Positions 8,125-16,605 are shown, counted from the stretch's first letter. The stretch is 64,000 nt of DNA from JAYOEY01 sp038120295 (GCA_038120295.1 JAYOLL010000019.1:8100-72099); one strand, 5' to 3'. The notes: generated from the sequence alone by a model not told the origin. A program made the numbers and translations.

Positions 8125-9158
8125 GATGCAGCGCCGAATTCAGAGACAATTTCACAGAGCCGCGCGACATGTTCCGGCGGAGTCTGAGGCACCACACCGT
8201 GACCCAGATTGAAAATAAAAGGACCTTTCCCCAGAGAAGCCAGAATATCCCGTGCCGCGCGTTCCATTCCATCGTCCCCTGCGACCAGAAAGGCCGGATC
8301 GAGATTACCCTGGACGGTTTTAAGCGGCTGAATCTCCTGCCTGATCCAGTCGGGCGAAATCGACTGGTCCATACTGATCCCGTCTATCGAATCCAGTGCG
8401 GCGAATTCACGATAGGCCGGACCGGAAAGACGCGGAAAGGCTATGATCGGCACATCCGGCGCCGCTGCTTTCACCCGCGATGCAATCCGCGCAATCGGGC
8501 TCACGCTGTAACGCGTCAGGAACCGCGCCGGCAGCGCGCCCGCCCAGCTATCGAAGATCTGTACCAGCTGCGCGCCCGCCTCGATCTGGGCAATCAGATG
8601 ATCGGCGATCCTGTTTTCGAGAATGGAAATCAGCCTGCCGAAACTTTCCGGCTGGGTGATCGCCCATTTCTTGGCGTTCGGGTAATCCCGACTGCTGCCG
8701 CCTTCGATCATGTAGGTGGCGATTGTCCAGGGCGCACCGGCGAACCCGATCAGCGCGACATCGTCGGCAAGTTCCTCACGAACGCCGCGAAGCGCCCGAT
8801 AGACGGGGTCCATATGTTCCGTGAAACCATCCGAAGACAAGGCGTCCAGCTCTTCCTCGGATCTGATCGGAGACAGAACCGGTCCCTTGCCTTCAACGAA
8901 ACCGACTTCCTGACCCATCGCGTGAGGAATCACCAGAATATCGGAAAAGATGATCGCGGCATCGAGTGGAAAACGGCGCAGAGGCTGCAATGTTACTTCG
9001 ACGGCAAAATCGGGCGTGTAGCAAAGATCGAGAAAACTGCCGGCTTTCTTCCTGAGCTCCCGATATTCCGGCAAATACCTTCCGGCCTGCCGCATCAGCC
9101 AGACGGGCGGGCGGTCAACCGGTCTTCGATTCAGCGCATCGATTATTCTTGGTGAAAT
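8121..9158 (-). CDS. hemE: Uroporphyrinogen decarboxylase, apparent ATT start
   Basis: Decarboxylates uroporphyrinogen III to coproporphyrinogen III. The signature MRQAGRYLPEYRE is present. The ATG at 9093-9095 lies inside that motif. Homologous sequence continues upstream in the same frame (…NRRPVDRPPVWL), as in all HemE proteins. Between this ATG and an in-frame TAG upstream there is no ATG, GTG or TTG. The best candidate is ATT at 9156-9158, preceded at a suitable distance by GGGGGA. It gives 345 residues, the usual family length. The coordinates use that start; the 324-residue form from ATG would lose substrate-binding N-terminal residues. First gene left of the candidate origin. Confidence 0.9.
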   Translation of the reverse strand: MSPRIIDALNRRPVDRPPVWLMRQAGRYLPEYRELRKKAGSFLDLCYTPDFAVEVTLQPLRRFPLDAAIIFSDILVIPHAMGQEVGFVEGKGPVLSPIRSEEELDALSSDGFTEHMDPVYRALRGVREELADDVALIGFAGAPWTIATYMIEGGSSRDYPNAKKWAITQPESFGRLISILENRIADHLIAQIEAGAQLVQIFDSWAGALPARFLTRYSVSPIARIASRVKAAAPDVPIIAFPRLSGPAYREFAALDSIDGISMDQSISPDWIRQEIQPLKTVQGNLDPAFLVAGDDGMERAARDILASLGKGPFIFNLGHGVVPQTPPEHVARLCEIVSEFGAAS

Positions 9159-9266
9159 GGGATCCCCCGTTCTGCCGGGATCTTCCGGCGTGTGCCTTAC
9201 TACCTAACAATTCTCTTTATATAAATATTTTGTTGTAGTTGTTGGGGGGCTGAATGACGGGGATTG

Positions 9267-9281
9267 TTAATATTTCGGTAA
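9267..9281. promoter_or_regulatory. CtrA-like site in candidate oriC
   Basis: TTAA, seven bases, then GTAA: one mismatch to the TTAA-N7-TTAA recognition sequence of the cell-cycle regulator CtrA, which represses initiation at the Caulobacter origin. A single short match in AT-rich DNA could be chance. Confidence 0.3.
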
Positions 9282-9530
9282 CCCCTGTATCCCAAAGCCA
9301 ATGTGGACAGAAATGGAATTCACGGTATGAAATTTTGGGTTGCCGGGATTCACGACGGATTCGTTACCGATTTCTGCTGCGCTGCCTGTGAGCGTCTCTA
9401 TGTATAACCTGGGAATATAGTGTATCGAAATAAGGGCCGATCTGACGGTAGAGAACTTCAGGCGGGGATAAGGTTCGGTACGATTTACGAACCGAACGCA
9501 TGTTTTTATGTTTTTCCCCAGAACGGCGAC

Positions 9531-9539
9531 TTATCCCCA
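9531..9539 (+). promoter_or_regulatory. DnaA-box-like site
   Basis: TTATCCCCA differs from the consensus TTATCCACA at one base. It lies 72 bases before maf inside the candidate origin, where three weaker DnaA-like sites also occur. Confidence 0.45.
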
Positions 9540-9582
9540 GATACGGGACGACATCCAGTTGGATTTTCGAACAGGTTTACGT

Positions 9583-9599
9583 ACAGGGATAATCCCTGT
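9583..9599. repeat. Short palindrome before maf
   Basis: acagggat and atccctgt flank a single central base: a perfect 8-bp inverted repeat ending 12 bases before the maf start. It could be an operator for the maf–aroE–coaE–dnaQ operon or part of the origin. It includes a weak DnaA-like match. Confidence 0.5.
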
Positions 9600-9611
9600 T
9601 AATCGCATGGC

Positions 9612-10235
9612 ATGACCGGATCAGAAAAAGCTTCATCGACGGAAAAAATCGTTCTGGCGTCGGCCAGCCGAACCAGACGGGCAATGCTGGAGGCGGCGGG
9701 GATTGTCTTCGAAACGGTACCCGCAAATATCGACGAGGACAAAATCAAGCGTGCGATGGGAACCGACAGGGCGTCGCCTGCCGAAATCGCGACCGCATTG
9801 GCGGAACAAAAGGCGCGCCGCATCTCCGCAGAATTTCCCGAAGCGCTGGTTATCGGGTCCGATCAGGTTCTGGTGCTCGACAACGACATCATGAGCAAGC
9901 CGGAAAACCGGGACGCGGCATTCGATCAGCTATGCCGGCTGAGGGGACGCGATCACAGTCTGATCAGCGCCGCCTGCATCCTGCGCGACGGTGTCAGGAT
10001 CTGGCAGGCCGCCGATGCGGCTCATCTTCGAATGCGCGATTTTACCGACAGCTTCGCCGGAAACTATCTGGACCAGGTCGGCGATATCGCGCTCGAAGGA
10101 CCCGGCGCTTACCGGATCGAAGGGCTGGGCGCACAGCTTTTCGCTCGTATCGACGGATCGCATTTTACCATTCTCGGTCTGCCCCTGTTGCCACTTCTGG
10201 AGTATCTTCGCGACCGAGGCGTACTGGAGCACTGA
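9612..10235 (+). CDS. maf: Maf-like nucleoside triphosphate pyrophosphatase
   Basis: A 207-residue Maf/YceF protein hydrolysing non-canonical or modified nucleoside triphosphates. The N-terminal loop reads LASASRTRRAMLEAAG, a variant of the usual LASxSPRR. The catalytic-loop region GSDQVLVLD and the GPGAYRIEGLGAQLF segment are conserved. It is the first gene right of the candidate origin and heads a tight plus-strand operon, followed four bases later by aroE. Confidence 0.93.
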   Translation: MTGSEKASSTEKIVLASASRTRRAMLEAAGIVFETVPANIDEDKIKRAMGTDRASPAEIATALAEQKARRISAEFPEALVIGSDQVLVLDNDIMSKPENRDAAFDQLCRLRGRDHSLISAACILRDGVRIWQAADAAHLRMRDFTDSFAGNYLDQVGDIALEGPGAYRIEGLGAQLFARIDGSHFTILGLPLLPLLEYLRDRGVLEH

Positions 10236-10239
10236 AAAT

Positions 10240-11088
10240 ATGATCGTATCCGCCAAAGCCCGCGTCGCGGGTGTCATGGGCTGGCCCGTCGGGCACTCAC
10301 TCTCGCCGCGGCTGCATGGTTTCTGGCTGCAGCATTACGGGCTCGACGGCGCCTATATTCCGCTGCCGGTCCAGCCCGATTCCATCGAACAGGCGCTGCG
10401 TGCCCTGCCCAAGCTCGGATTTTCCGGCGTCAACCTGACGATTCCGCATAAGGAAACGTCGATGAAGGTTTTTGACAAGGTCGACGATCTTGCCTCCCGG
10501 ATCGGGGCGGCGAGCGTCGTGGTCGTGCATGAGGACGGCTCGCTCGAAGGCCGCAACGCCGACGGCTATGGGTTTATCGAAAACCTGAAGGCGGGAGCGC
10601 CCGGCTGGAATCCTGCGGCAGGACCAGCGGTCATGTTCGGCTCGGGTGGCGCGGCGCGGGCGGTAATCGTGGCGCTTGTCGATGCCGGAGTCCCGTCGAT
10701 CCGCCTCGCCAACCGCACCAGGTCCCGTGCCCAGGGGCTGGCGGACGAGTTCGGTCCCAACATAGAGGTCATAGACTGGGACAAGCGATCCGAAGCGCTC
10801 GATGGCGCAGCGCTCCTCGTCAATACGACGTCGCTCGGCATGTCCGGCCAGCCGCCCCTGGAAATCTCGCTAGATGCGCTGCCGAAGGGAGCGGTGGTCA
10901 CCGATATCGTCTATTCGCCGCTGATGACCGATCTGCTGACCGCCGCCGAGGCGCGCGGCCACGTAGTTGTGGACGGTCTCGGGATGCTGCTGCATCAGGG
11001 AAAGCTGGGCTTCGATGCGTTTTTCGGTCATTTCCCCGAAGTAACGCAGGAGCTGCGCGACTTCGTGCTCGCCGGGCGCGGCAAGTAG
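10240..11088 (+). CDS. aroE: Shikimate dehydrogenase
   Basis: A 282-residue NADPH-dependent enzyme reducing 3-dehydroshikimate in aromatic amino acid synthesis. The substrate motif GWPVGHSLSPRLHGF, the catalytic Lys in NLTIPHKE and the cofactor motif GSGGAARAV are all present. I chose the ATG at 10240, four bases after the maf stop, although the frame is open about 250 bases further upstream inside maf. maf–aroE–coaE–dnaQ is a conserved alphaproteobacterial order beside the origin. Confidence 0.96.
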   Translation: MIVSAKARVAGVMGWPVGHSLSPRLHGFWLQHYGLDGAYIPLPVQPDSIEQALRALPKLGFSGVNLTIPHKETSMKVFDKVDDLASRIGAASVVVVHEDGSLEGRNADGYGFIENLKAGAPGWNPAAGPAVMFGSGGAARAVIVALVDAGVPSIRLANRTRSRAQGLADEFGPNIEVIDWDKRSEALDGAALLVNTTSLGMSGQPPLEISLDALPKGAVVTDIVYSPLMTDLLTAAEARGHVVVDGLGMLLHQGKLGFDAFFGHFPEVTQELRDFVLAGRGK

Positions 11089-11138
11089 CGCCGGTCGTTT
11101 CCTAAAAATCGTCCCAATGATCTACCCATGATCCTCCT

Positions 11139-11783
11139 ATGATAATCCTGGGACTTACTGGCTCGATCGCCATGGGCAAATCGACGGCCGCGAAGATGCT
11201 GCGCGGTATGGGCATACCCATCTGCGACTCGGACGCCATCGTTCACGATCTGCTGGCAAAAGACGGCGCAGCCGTGGCGCCGGTGGGAAAGATGTTCGAC
11301 GGGGTGGTCCGCGACGGAGCGGTGGACCGCGCGGCCCTCGGCAAACGTGTCTTCGGCGACCCGGAAGCCCTGAAGAGGCTGGAAGGGATTATTCACCCTC
11401 TTGTTTACGATACGCAGCGCCGTTTTCTCAGACAGGCGTCTAAACGTCGTGCCCCGATTGCGGTTCTCGACGTGCCGCTGCTGTTCGAGGGCGGCAGCGA
11501 CCAATGGTGCGATTATGTCGTGGTGGTCTCCGCGCCGCGCTTCATACAGGAACAGCGCGTGCTGTCCCGGCCGGGCATGACGCGCGACAGGCTCGAGGCC
11601 ACCCTGGCCCGCCAGATGCCGGACGCGGAGAAACGCCGCCGGGCGGATTTCGTCGTTTCGACCGGTCTCGGCAAGCGGCGAACCTTGAATAGACTCCGTC
11701 AAATCGTCAGACTGATCGAAGGTCGGCGCGGCAGGAAATGGCCCGGCGCCGTCCTGCGTCCACGCCGCCCGCCGAGCCGGTAA
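11139..11783 (+). CDS. coaE: Dephospho-CoA kinase
   Basis: A 214-residue P-loop kinase carrying out the last step of coenzyme A synthesis. It starts IILGLTGSIAMGKST (P-loop at residues 5-16) and has the conserved DSDAIVHDL and LDVPLLFEGG segments. The C-terminal tail, about 20 residues, is basic and Pro/Arg-rich beyond the conserved fold. It lies between aroE and dnaQ on the same strand. Confidence 0.95.
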   Translation: MIILGLTGSIAMGKSTAAKMLRGMGIPICDSDAIVHDLLAKDGAAVAPVGKMFDGVVRDGAVDRAALGKRVFGDPEALKRLEGIIHPLVYDTQRRFLRQASKRRAPIAVLDVPLLFEGGSDQWCDYVVVVSAPRFIQEQRVLSRPGMTRDRLEATLARQMPDAEKRRRADFVVSTGLGKRRTLNRLRQIVRLIEGRRGRKWPGAVLRPRRPPSR

Positions 11784-11802
11784 ACCGTCTGTCGAAATTG
11801 AA

Positions 11803-12483
11803 ATGCGCGAAATCGTTCTCGATACCGAAACCACCGGCCTGTCCCCGAAGGAAGGACACAGGATCGTCGAGATCGGCTGTCTTGAACTGACCAATCATAT
11901 TTCAACCGGCCGCAATTACCATCAGTACATCAAACCCGATATTCCCATGCCAAGCGCGGCCCAGGACGTTCACGGGCTAAGCGACGAGTTCCTTTCCGAC
12001 AAGCCGCCCTTCGAGGAAATCGGGGATGCGTTTCTCGATTTCGTCGGCGATTCCCCGATGGTGATTCACAACGCCTCGTTCGACATGGCGTTCATCAATG
12101 CCGAACTGATGCGGATGGGGCGCGAAGCCCTGCCGATGTCGCAATCGATCGATACGGTCTCCATGGCGCGGGAAAAGTTTCCCGGCGCTCCGGCCAGCCT
12201 CGATGCGCTGTGCCGCCGTTTCTCCATCGACAATTCGGCGCGCACCTTCCACGGTGCCCTGCTCGATGCGGAGCTTCTTGCCGAGGTTTATCTGGAACTG
12301 ATCGGCGGACGGCAGCCCGGGCTGGTGCTCGATATGGCTGCTGCGAGGCAGAGCCGTCAGGAAGGCGGAACACGGGTTCAGCGCGAAGCCCGGCCGCCGC
12401 GACCGCACGCGCCGAGCGAAGAAGAGCTTGCCCGGCACCGGGAATTTCTGGAAAAGATCAACGACCCCCTCTGGGATCGCTGA
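11803..12483 (+). CDS. dnaQ: DNA polymerase III epsilon subunit (3'-5' proofreading exonuclease)
   Basis: A 226-residue DEDDh exonuclease. Exo I is LDTETTG (Asp7, Glu9), Exo II is HNASFDMAFIN, and Exo III is HGALLDAELLAEVYLEL with the catalytic His and Asp. The C-terminal roughly 50 residues, which bind the alpha subunit in E. coli, are short and charged. Acts in the replisome. It lies 19 bases after coaE and converges with secB. Confidence 0.96.
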   Translation: MREIVLDTETTGLSPKEGHRIVEIGCLELTNHISTGRNYHQYIKPDIPMPSAAQDVHGLSDEFLSDKPPFEEIGDAFLDFVGDSPMVIHNASFDMAFINAELMRMGREALPMSQSIDTVSMAREKFPGAPASLDALCRRFSIDNSARTFHGALLDAELLAEVYLELIGGRQPGLVLDMAAARQSRQEGGTRVQREARPPRPHAPSEEELARHREFLEKINDPLWDR

Positions 12484-12495
12484 CTATCCCCGATT

Positions 12496-13008
12496 TCAGA
12501 CTTTGCCGCCGTTGGCTGCGCCGTTGCCGTCGGCTTCGTTCATGTGCTGGTCGCGGTAGAGCTGCACGAAATCGATTGGGTTGATGAACAGCGGCGGGAA
12601 ACCGCCGTCCCGCGTGACTTCGGCGACGACATTACGCGCGAACGGGAAAATCAGCCGGGCGCCCTCAATCAGCAGGATTGGCGCGACAGCGTCTTCCGGT
12701 ACGTTGGAAAGCGTGATCGTCGCCCCGTATGTCAGCTCGATGATGAAGACCGTTTTGTCGCCGCCCTTCGCTTCGCCCCGAATAACCAGCGCCACCTCAT
12801 AGCGGCTTGGGCCGAGCGGCCGGGCGCTGGTGCTTACTTCTACCGCCACGGACGGGTTCTGCTCGATAGCGGCCTGCGCATCTGGGCCAAGCGGGCTTTC
12901 GAACGACAGATCCTTGATATACTGCGCCTCTATGCCGATTTCAGGCGCTTCTACCGATTCCAGTTCGGGGTTGGCGGCGGTGTTTTCGGGGGTCGGTGTT
13001 TCGGCCAT
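12496..13008 (-). CDS. secB: Protein-export chaperone SecB
   Basis: A 170-residue tetrameric chaperone that keeps precursor proteins unfolded and hands them to SecA. The conserved core QYIKDLSFESPLGP and the strand VEVSTSARPLGPSRYEVALVI-type region are present, with ARLIFPFARNVVAEVTRDGGFPP-type sequence near residues 115-140. N- and C-terminal tails are Asn/Ala/Gly-rich and not conserved. Convergent with dnaQ (12-base gap). Confidence 0.96.
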   Translation of the reverse strand: MAETPTPENTAANPELESVEAPEIGIEAQYIKDLSFESPLGPDAQAAIEQNPSVAVEVSTSARPLGPSRYEVALVIRGEAKGGDKTVFIIELTYGATITLSNVPEDAVAPILLIEGARLIFPFARNVVAEVTRDGGFPPLFINPIDFVQLYRDQHMNEADGNGAANGGKV

Positions 13009-13096
13009 GTGATACTCCAGCGTGATGGTGCGCTGTCGCTATCACGGATGATCGGCGGTTACAACGGCTGTGGGGGAAACGCAGAGGCGTCGGCGA

Positions 13097-13612
13097 TCAG
13101 GTCAGGCGCGGCGGAGTTCCGCTGCCGTCCCTGTTCTGGTCGGAGCCGTTGTCGTCGGGGTCGATTTCACGAAAATCGCCGTCGATTGTGCCGCCGGGCC
13201 CCGTGGCCGTGCCCGATCGCCCGTCTTCATCCATCACCCAGACCCGTGTGTCCCCGCGTTTTTGTAAAACCGACCAGGCCCACGCCCTGAGAAGGCCCCG
13301 CACCGGCGGTGCAAACAGCAGAAATCCGACTGCGTCGGTGACAAAGCCCGGCGTGAGCAGCAGAGCCCCCGCGACCAGAAGGCACATGCCGTCAAACAGT
13401 TCGGCGACCGGGAAAACCTGTTGTTCAAGGCTTTGTCTGGCCCGGTCGAGTGTCCGGATGCCCTGATTCCGCAGGAGCCAGGTGCCGACCATGGCCGTCA
13501 GGATCACAACCGCGATGGTGTTCCACAGCCCGATTTCTCCGCCAATCTCGATAAAAACCGCGATCTCGATAATCGGAACAGCAATGAAAAGGCCAAGAAT
13601 TAGAAGTGGCAT
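13097..13612 (-). CDS. fxsA: FxsA family membrane protein
   Basis: A 171-residue inner-membrane protein of the FxsA family. Hydrophobic segments occur at residues 1-45 (LLILGLFIAVPIIEIAVFI…) and about 70-95 (LLVAGALLLTPGFVTDAVGF). The C-terminal third is acidic and Gly/Asp-rich and lies in the cytosol. E. coli FxsA blocks exclusion of phage T7 by F plasmid when overproduced; its normal function is unknown. secB and fxsA next to dnaQ is the alphaproteobacterial origin arrangement. Confidence 0.92.
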   Translation of the reverse strand: MPLLILGLFIAVPIIEIAVFIEIGGEIGLWNTIAVVILTAMVGTWLLRNQGIRTLDRARQSLEQQVFPVAELFDGMCLLVAGALLLTPGFVTDAVGFLLFAPPVRGLLRAWAWSVLQKRGDTRVWVMDEDGRSGTATGPGGTIDGDFREIDPDDNGSDQNRDGSGTPPRLT

Positions 13613-13786
13613 GCTTGCGATTTAGGTCCTGAAACCCTAGTTTCTGGTAATGGACGTCCGTCAGATGTACGATTCACGGTTCGGCGTACTTCGCGGCACC
13701 TTACAGGGATGTAGTGCGGTGGAGCGCCCGTGTCGAGCGAATGACGCACCGCTCCTGTTTACGACCGATGAAACAACGACCGACGA

Positions 13787-14500
13787 ATGGTTGGTATAAT
13801 GGGTGAAGGTTTCCAGGCGCTCGACATTATCCTTTTCGCGGCTCTGGCTGCATTTCTCGTGTTTCGCCTTCGCAGCGTTCTGGGCCGTCGTACCGGGCAT
13901 GAACGCCGCCCGCCCAACGATCCTCTGGGCCGCCAGGAAAAAGACCGCACGTCTGACGATAATGTCATCGAACTTCCCGACAGGGGTGACCGCGACAATC
14001 CCGACACGTCAGCGGAAGCATCCTTCGAGGAACAGGATAGCGACGATCCGGTGTCGGCGGGGCTGACCCAGATCCGCATCGCCGATCCCGATTTCGATGC
14101 CGCGCAGTTTCGCGCGGGTGCGGAAAGCGCCTTTGAAATGGTGGTTCAGGGATTCGCCAACGGCGATACCGGGACACTGAGAAATCTGCTTAACGACGAG
14201 GTCTTCGACAATTTCGCTTCCGCCATCAAGCAGCGCGAAGACGCCGGGGACACGCTCGAGACCACCGTCATCGGCATCAAGTCGAGCAATATAATCGAGG
14301 CGCGTCTCGACGGAAGGATGGCGTTTCTGGTCATCAAGTTCGTGTCCGAACAGATCAACGTCACCAGGAACAGCGATGGGGCCGTAATCGACGGCGATCC
14401 GAACCATGTCGCTACCGTAACGGATTTGTGGACCTTCGCCAGAAATACCCGCGCCCGCGATCCGAACTGGACGCTGGTCGAAACCCGCAGCCCCAATTAA
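13787..14500 (+). CDS. Tim44/TimA family protein
   Basis: A 237-residue protein with one N-terminal membrane segment (about residues 8-25), an acidic low-complexity linker (residues 40-85) and a Tim44-like C-terminal domain (about 95-237). The domain is related to the mitochondrial import motor subunit Tim44. A second ATG four codons in (13799) gives the start MGEGFQ seen in homologues and is equally possible. Divergent from fxsA across a 174-bp gap. Its TAA stop overlaps the proposed ATT start of mltA. Confidence 0.92.
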   Translation: MVGIMGEGFQALDIILFAALAAFLVFRLRSVLGRRTGHERRPPNDPLGRQEKDRTSDDNVIELPDRGDRDNPDTSAEASFEEQDSDDPVSAGLTQIRIADPDFDAAQFRAGAESAFEMVVQGFANGDTGTLRNLLNDEVFDNFASAIKQREDAGDTLETTVIGIKSSNIIEARLDGRMAFLVIKFVSEQINVTRNSDGAVIDGDPNHVATVTDLWTFARNTRARDPNWTLVETRSPN

Positions 14501-15596
14501 GACGCTGCGCCGGGTCCTGCTCCCTGCATTTTTGTCTGCTGCGCTTGCTGCCTGCGCGCCGCGCCCCGACCCGGCGCCCGGGCCCGACCGGCTCTCACTC
14601 TCGCCCGTATCGTTCGACCAGCTGCCGGGATGGGCGGCTGGCAACCAGGCGGGCGCGCTGACGGCTCTGGACAGAAGCTGTAAACGCTGGCTGCGCCACA
14701 GACCCGACGCGCCATCGTCGGGATCGGTTCCCGACCTGAGGGCCGGTGCGTTCATTCCCCCCTGCCGGGCGCTTCAGCGATACCTTCCGCAAAACGACAG
14801 CGCGGCGCGGGCCTTTTTCGAAGAATGGTTCTCGCCCTACCGTATGGCCGGCAACGATGGAGACGAAGGACTTTTCACAGGCTACTACGAGCCCGAAATA
14901 GAAGGGTCGCTGACGCCAGGTGGCCGCTACATGACGCCGCTTCTCGCCCGGCCGGAAACAAAGCGATTGCCGGATCGGGAGGCCATCGAAGCCGGCGCGC
15001 TTGGCGCACGCGCGAAACCCGTCGCCTGGGTGGCGGACCCGGTCGATGCGTTCTTTCTGCATATACAGGGTTCGGGACGAATCCGCCTTCCCGACGGAAG
15101 TGTGCTGCGCCTCGGGTTCGACGGTCACAACGGCCATCCCTATACCTCGATCGGGGGCGTCCTCATCCGTCGCGGCGCGCTCGACCGCGAAGAAGTGTCG
15201 ATGCAGACGATCAGGGCCTGGCTGGCGCAAAATCCTGCGGAAACCGCCTCGGTTCTCAACAGCAATGCCCGATACGTGTTCTTCCGGGTTCTGTCGGGGC
15301 CGGGTCCGGTCGGCGCGGAAGGGGTGCCGTTGACGCCGGGCCGGTCGCTCGCCATTGACCGCCGACTGGTGCCATTCGGCGCGCCCGTGTGGCTGGAGAC
15401 ACGCGATGCGCTGGACGACAGCAGGCCGGTTCGCCGCTTGATGGTCGCGCAGGATACGGGCGGCGCGATCAAGGGCGCCGTGCGCGGAGACATATTTTTC
15501 GGCGCAGGGCCGGATGCCGCCGCGCGCGCAGGAAGAATGAATCGTGCGGGCCGATATTTTTTGCTGTTGCCGCGCGGTTTCCTGAAAACATCATGA
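14496..15596 (+). CDS. mltA: Membrane-bound lytic murein transglycosylase A, apparent ATT start
   Basis: MltA plus 3D domain protein that cleaves peptidoglycan glycan strands. The 3D motif is at the C-terminus (VAQDTGGAIKGAVRGDIF). The first ordinary start is TTG at 14532, which would begin inside a signal sequence. Reading upstream to ATT at 14496-14498, which overlaps the TAA stop of the Tim44 gene, gives a full lipoprotein signal: Lys-Thr-Leu-Arg-Arg, a hydrophobic core and lipobox LAAC. No ATG, GTG or TTG precedes it in frame after the last stop. I use ATT (366 residues). The stop overlaps the next gene as ATGA. Confidence 0.88.
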   Translation: MKTLRRVLLPAFLSAALAACAPRPDPAPGPDRLSLSPVSFDQLPGWAAGNQAGALTALDRSCKRWLRHRPDAPSSGSVPDLRAGAFIPPCRALQRYLPQNDSAARAFFEEWFSPYRMAGNDGDEGLFTGYYEPEIEGSLTPGGRYMTPLLARPETKRLPDREAIEAGALGARAKPVAWVADPVDAFFLHIQGSGRIRLPDGSVLRLGFDGHNGHPYTSIGGVLIRRGALDREEVSMQTIRAWLAQNPAETASVLNSNARYVFFRVLSGPGPVGAEGVPLTPGRSLAIDRRLVPFGAPVWLETRDALDDSRPVRRLMVAQDTGGAIKGAVRGDIFFGAGPDAAARAGRMNRAGRYFLLLPRGFLKTS

Positions 15597-16594
15597 TAGG
15601 GCGGTTCCGGCGGGTGGTGGCTCTTGCGGCCCTAGGCGGCTTGCCCCTGCTTTTTCCCGCTGTCGGCGCAGAGGCCAGACCGTTCTCCTTCTCCATGGAG
15701 GCTATTTCAATGGATGAGGAAGACCCGCACCGCAACCGGGTCGGGCGACTCATCTGGCGAGGCGGTTTCGCGTTGACCGCTGCCGAAAAGAAGTTCGGCG
15801 GCTTTTCCGGGCTGGCAATTTCGGCTGACGGAGACGTTCTGACGATGGTGTCCGATGCGGGGCTCTGGATGCGGGCGCGCCCGCTCCTTGATGGGCGCGG
15901 AAATTTTCGGGGACTGGAAAGTGCGGCGATAGGGCGGTTGAGAGGTCCGGACGGTTCGCTGTTGTTGCCGAATCACGACCGGGATGCCGAATCCGTCGAT
16001 ATCCTGCCGGACGGGCTCCTCGTTTCGTTCGAACAGCGTCACCGGCCCTGGCTCTATCGCGGCAGGGATAACCCGCTTTTCTACCGGCCCAGGGAAATTC
16101 CAGCGCCCCCCATCCTGTCGCGCGCCCACCCCAACCAGGGGATCGAGGCGATCGTTCGGCTGGCTGACGGAAAACTTGTCGCGTTGGCAGAAGGGTTCCC
16201 GCTCGGGGCGGGCGATCTGCTGGGCTGGGTCAGGAACAATGACCGGCCCGACGGAACGTGGCGGGAATTCACCTATCGGCGGCATCGGCTGTATCGACCG
16301 ACCGGAGCGACGCTCCTGCCCAACGGCGATGTGCTTCTGCTGGAGCGCCGCTTTACCTGGCTCGGCGGTTTCGCGGCGAGGCTGGCGACGCTGAAGGCGG
16401 CGGACATAAAACCCGGCGCAACGCTTGAAGCGCGCCCGCTGGCGGAATTCGTTAGCGCCCCCCTGGCAGAAAATTTCGAGGGCCTGGCCGCCTATCGCGG
16501 GCCCGGCGGCAGGACATTCGTCTACATGATGTCAGACGATAATTTCAACATTCTGCAGCGGACATTGCTGGTGATGTTCGAGCTGGTGGACTAG
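15593..16594 (+). CDS. Secreted esterase-like-activity-of-phytase family protein
   Basis: A 333-residue protein with a Sec signal peptide (positively charged MIGRFRR, hydrophobic core, Ala-x-Ala near residue 29), so probably periplasmic. The mature part is the beta-propeller-like fold annotated as esterase-like activity of phytase, with repeats of the type GGFSGLAIS and AENFEGLAAY. True substrate unknown. The ATG at 15593 overlaps the mltA stop as ATGA and supports co-translation with mltA. Confidence 0.88.
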   Translation: MIGRFRRVVALAALGGLPLLFPAVGAEARPFSFSMEAISMDEEDPHRNRVGRLIWRGGFALTAAEKKFGGFSGLAISADGDVLTMVSDAGLWMRARPLLDGRGNFRGLESAAIGRLRGPDGSLLLPNHDRDAESVDILPDGLLVSFEQRHRPWLYRGRDNPLFYRPREIPAPPILSRAHPNQGIEAIVRLADGKLVALAEGFPLGAGDLLGWVRNNDRPDGTWREFTYRRHRLYRPTGATLLPNGDVLLLERRFTWLGGFAARLATLKAADIKPGATLEARPLAEFVSAPLAENFEGLAAYRGPGGRTFVYMMSDDNFNILQRTLLVMFELVD

Positions 16595-16605
16595 CGTTTT
16601 CCGTC

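Larger units (their letters stand above)
9159..9611. other. oriC: Candidate chromosomal replication origin (oriC) between hemE and maf
   Basis: A 453-bp non-coding gap between two divergent gene blocks. It contains an AT-rich tract at 9205-9243 (possible unwinding element), a DnaA-box-like TTATCCCCA at 9531-9539, weaker DnaA-like matches at 9302-9310, 9463-9471 and 9584-9592, a CtrA-like TTAA-N7-GTAA at 9267-9281, two GANTC sites 11 bases apart at 9347-9351 and 9358-9362, an inverted repeat (9473-9479 with 9491-9497) and a palindrome at 9583-9599. In Caulobacter and Rickettsia the origin is known to lie beside hemE. The RP001-type gene expected there is absent and maf follows directly. The origin assignment is inference. 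Confidence 0.6.

Noticed and set aside
9093..9200. Frameshift as explanation for the missing hemE start
   Set aside because: The upstream homology is in the same frame as the rest of the gene, and neither alternative frame gives a well-placed ATG with a ribosome site, so a shift does not help.
13795..13800. Exact TATAAT hexamer at the Tim44 gene start
   Set aside because: It overlaps the start codon region and has no -35 element at the right distance; treated as chance.
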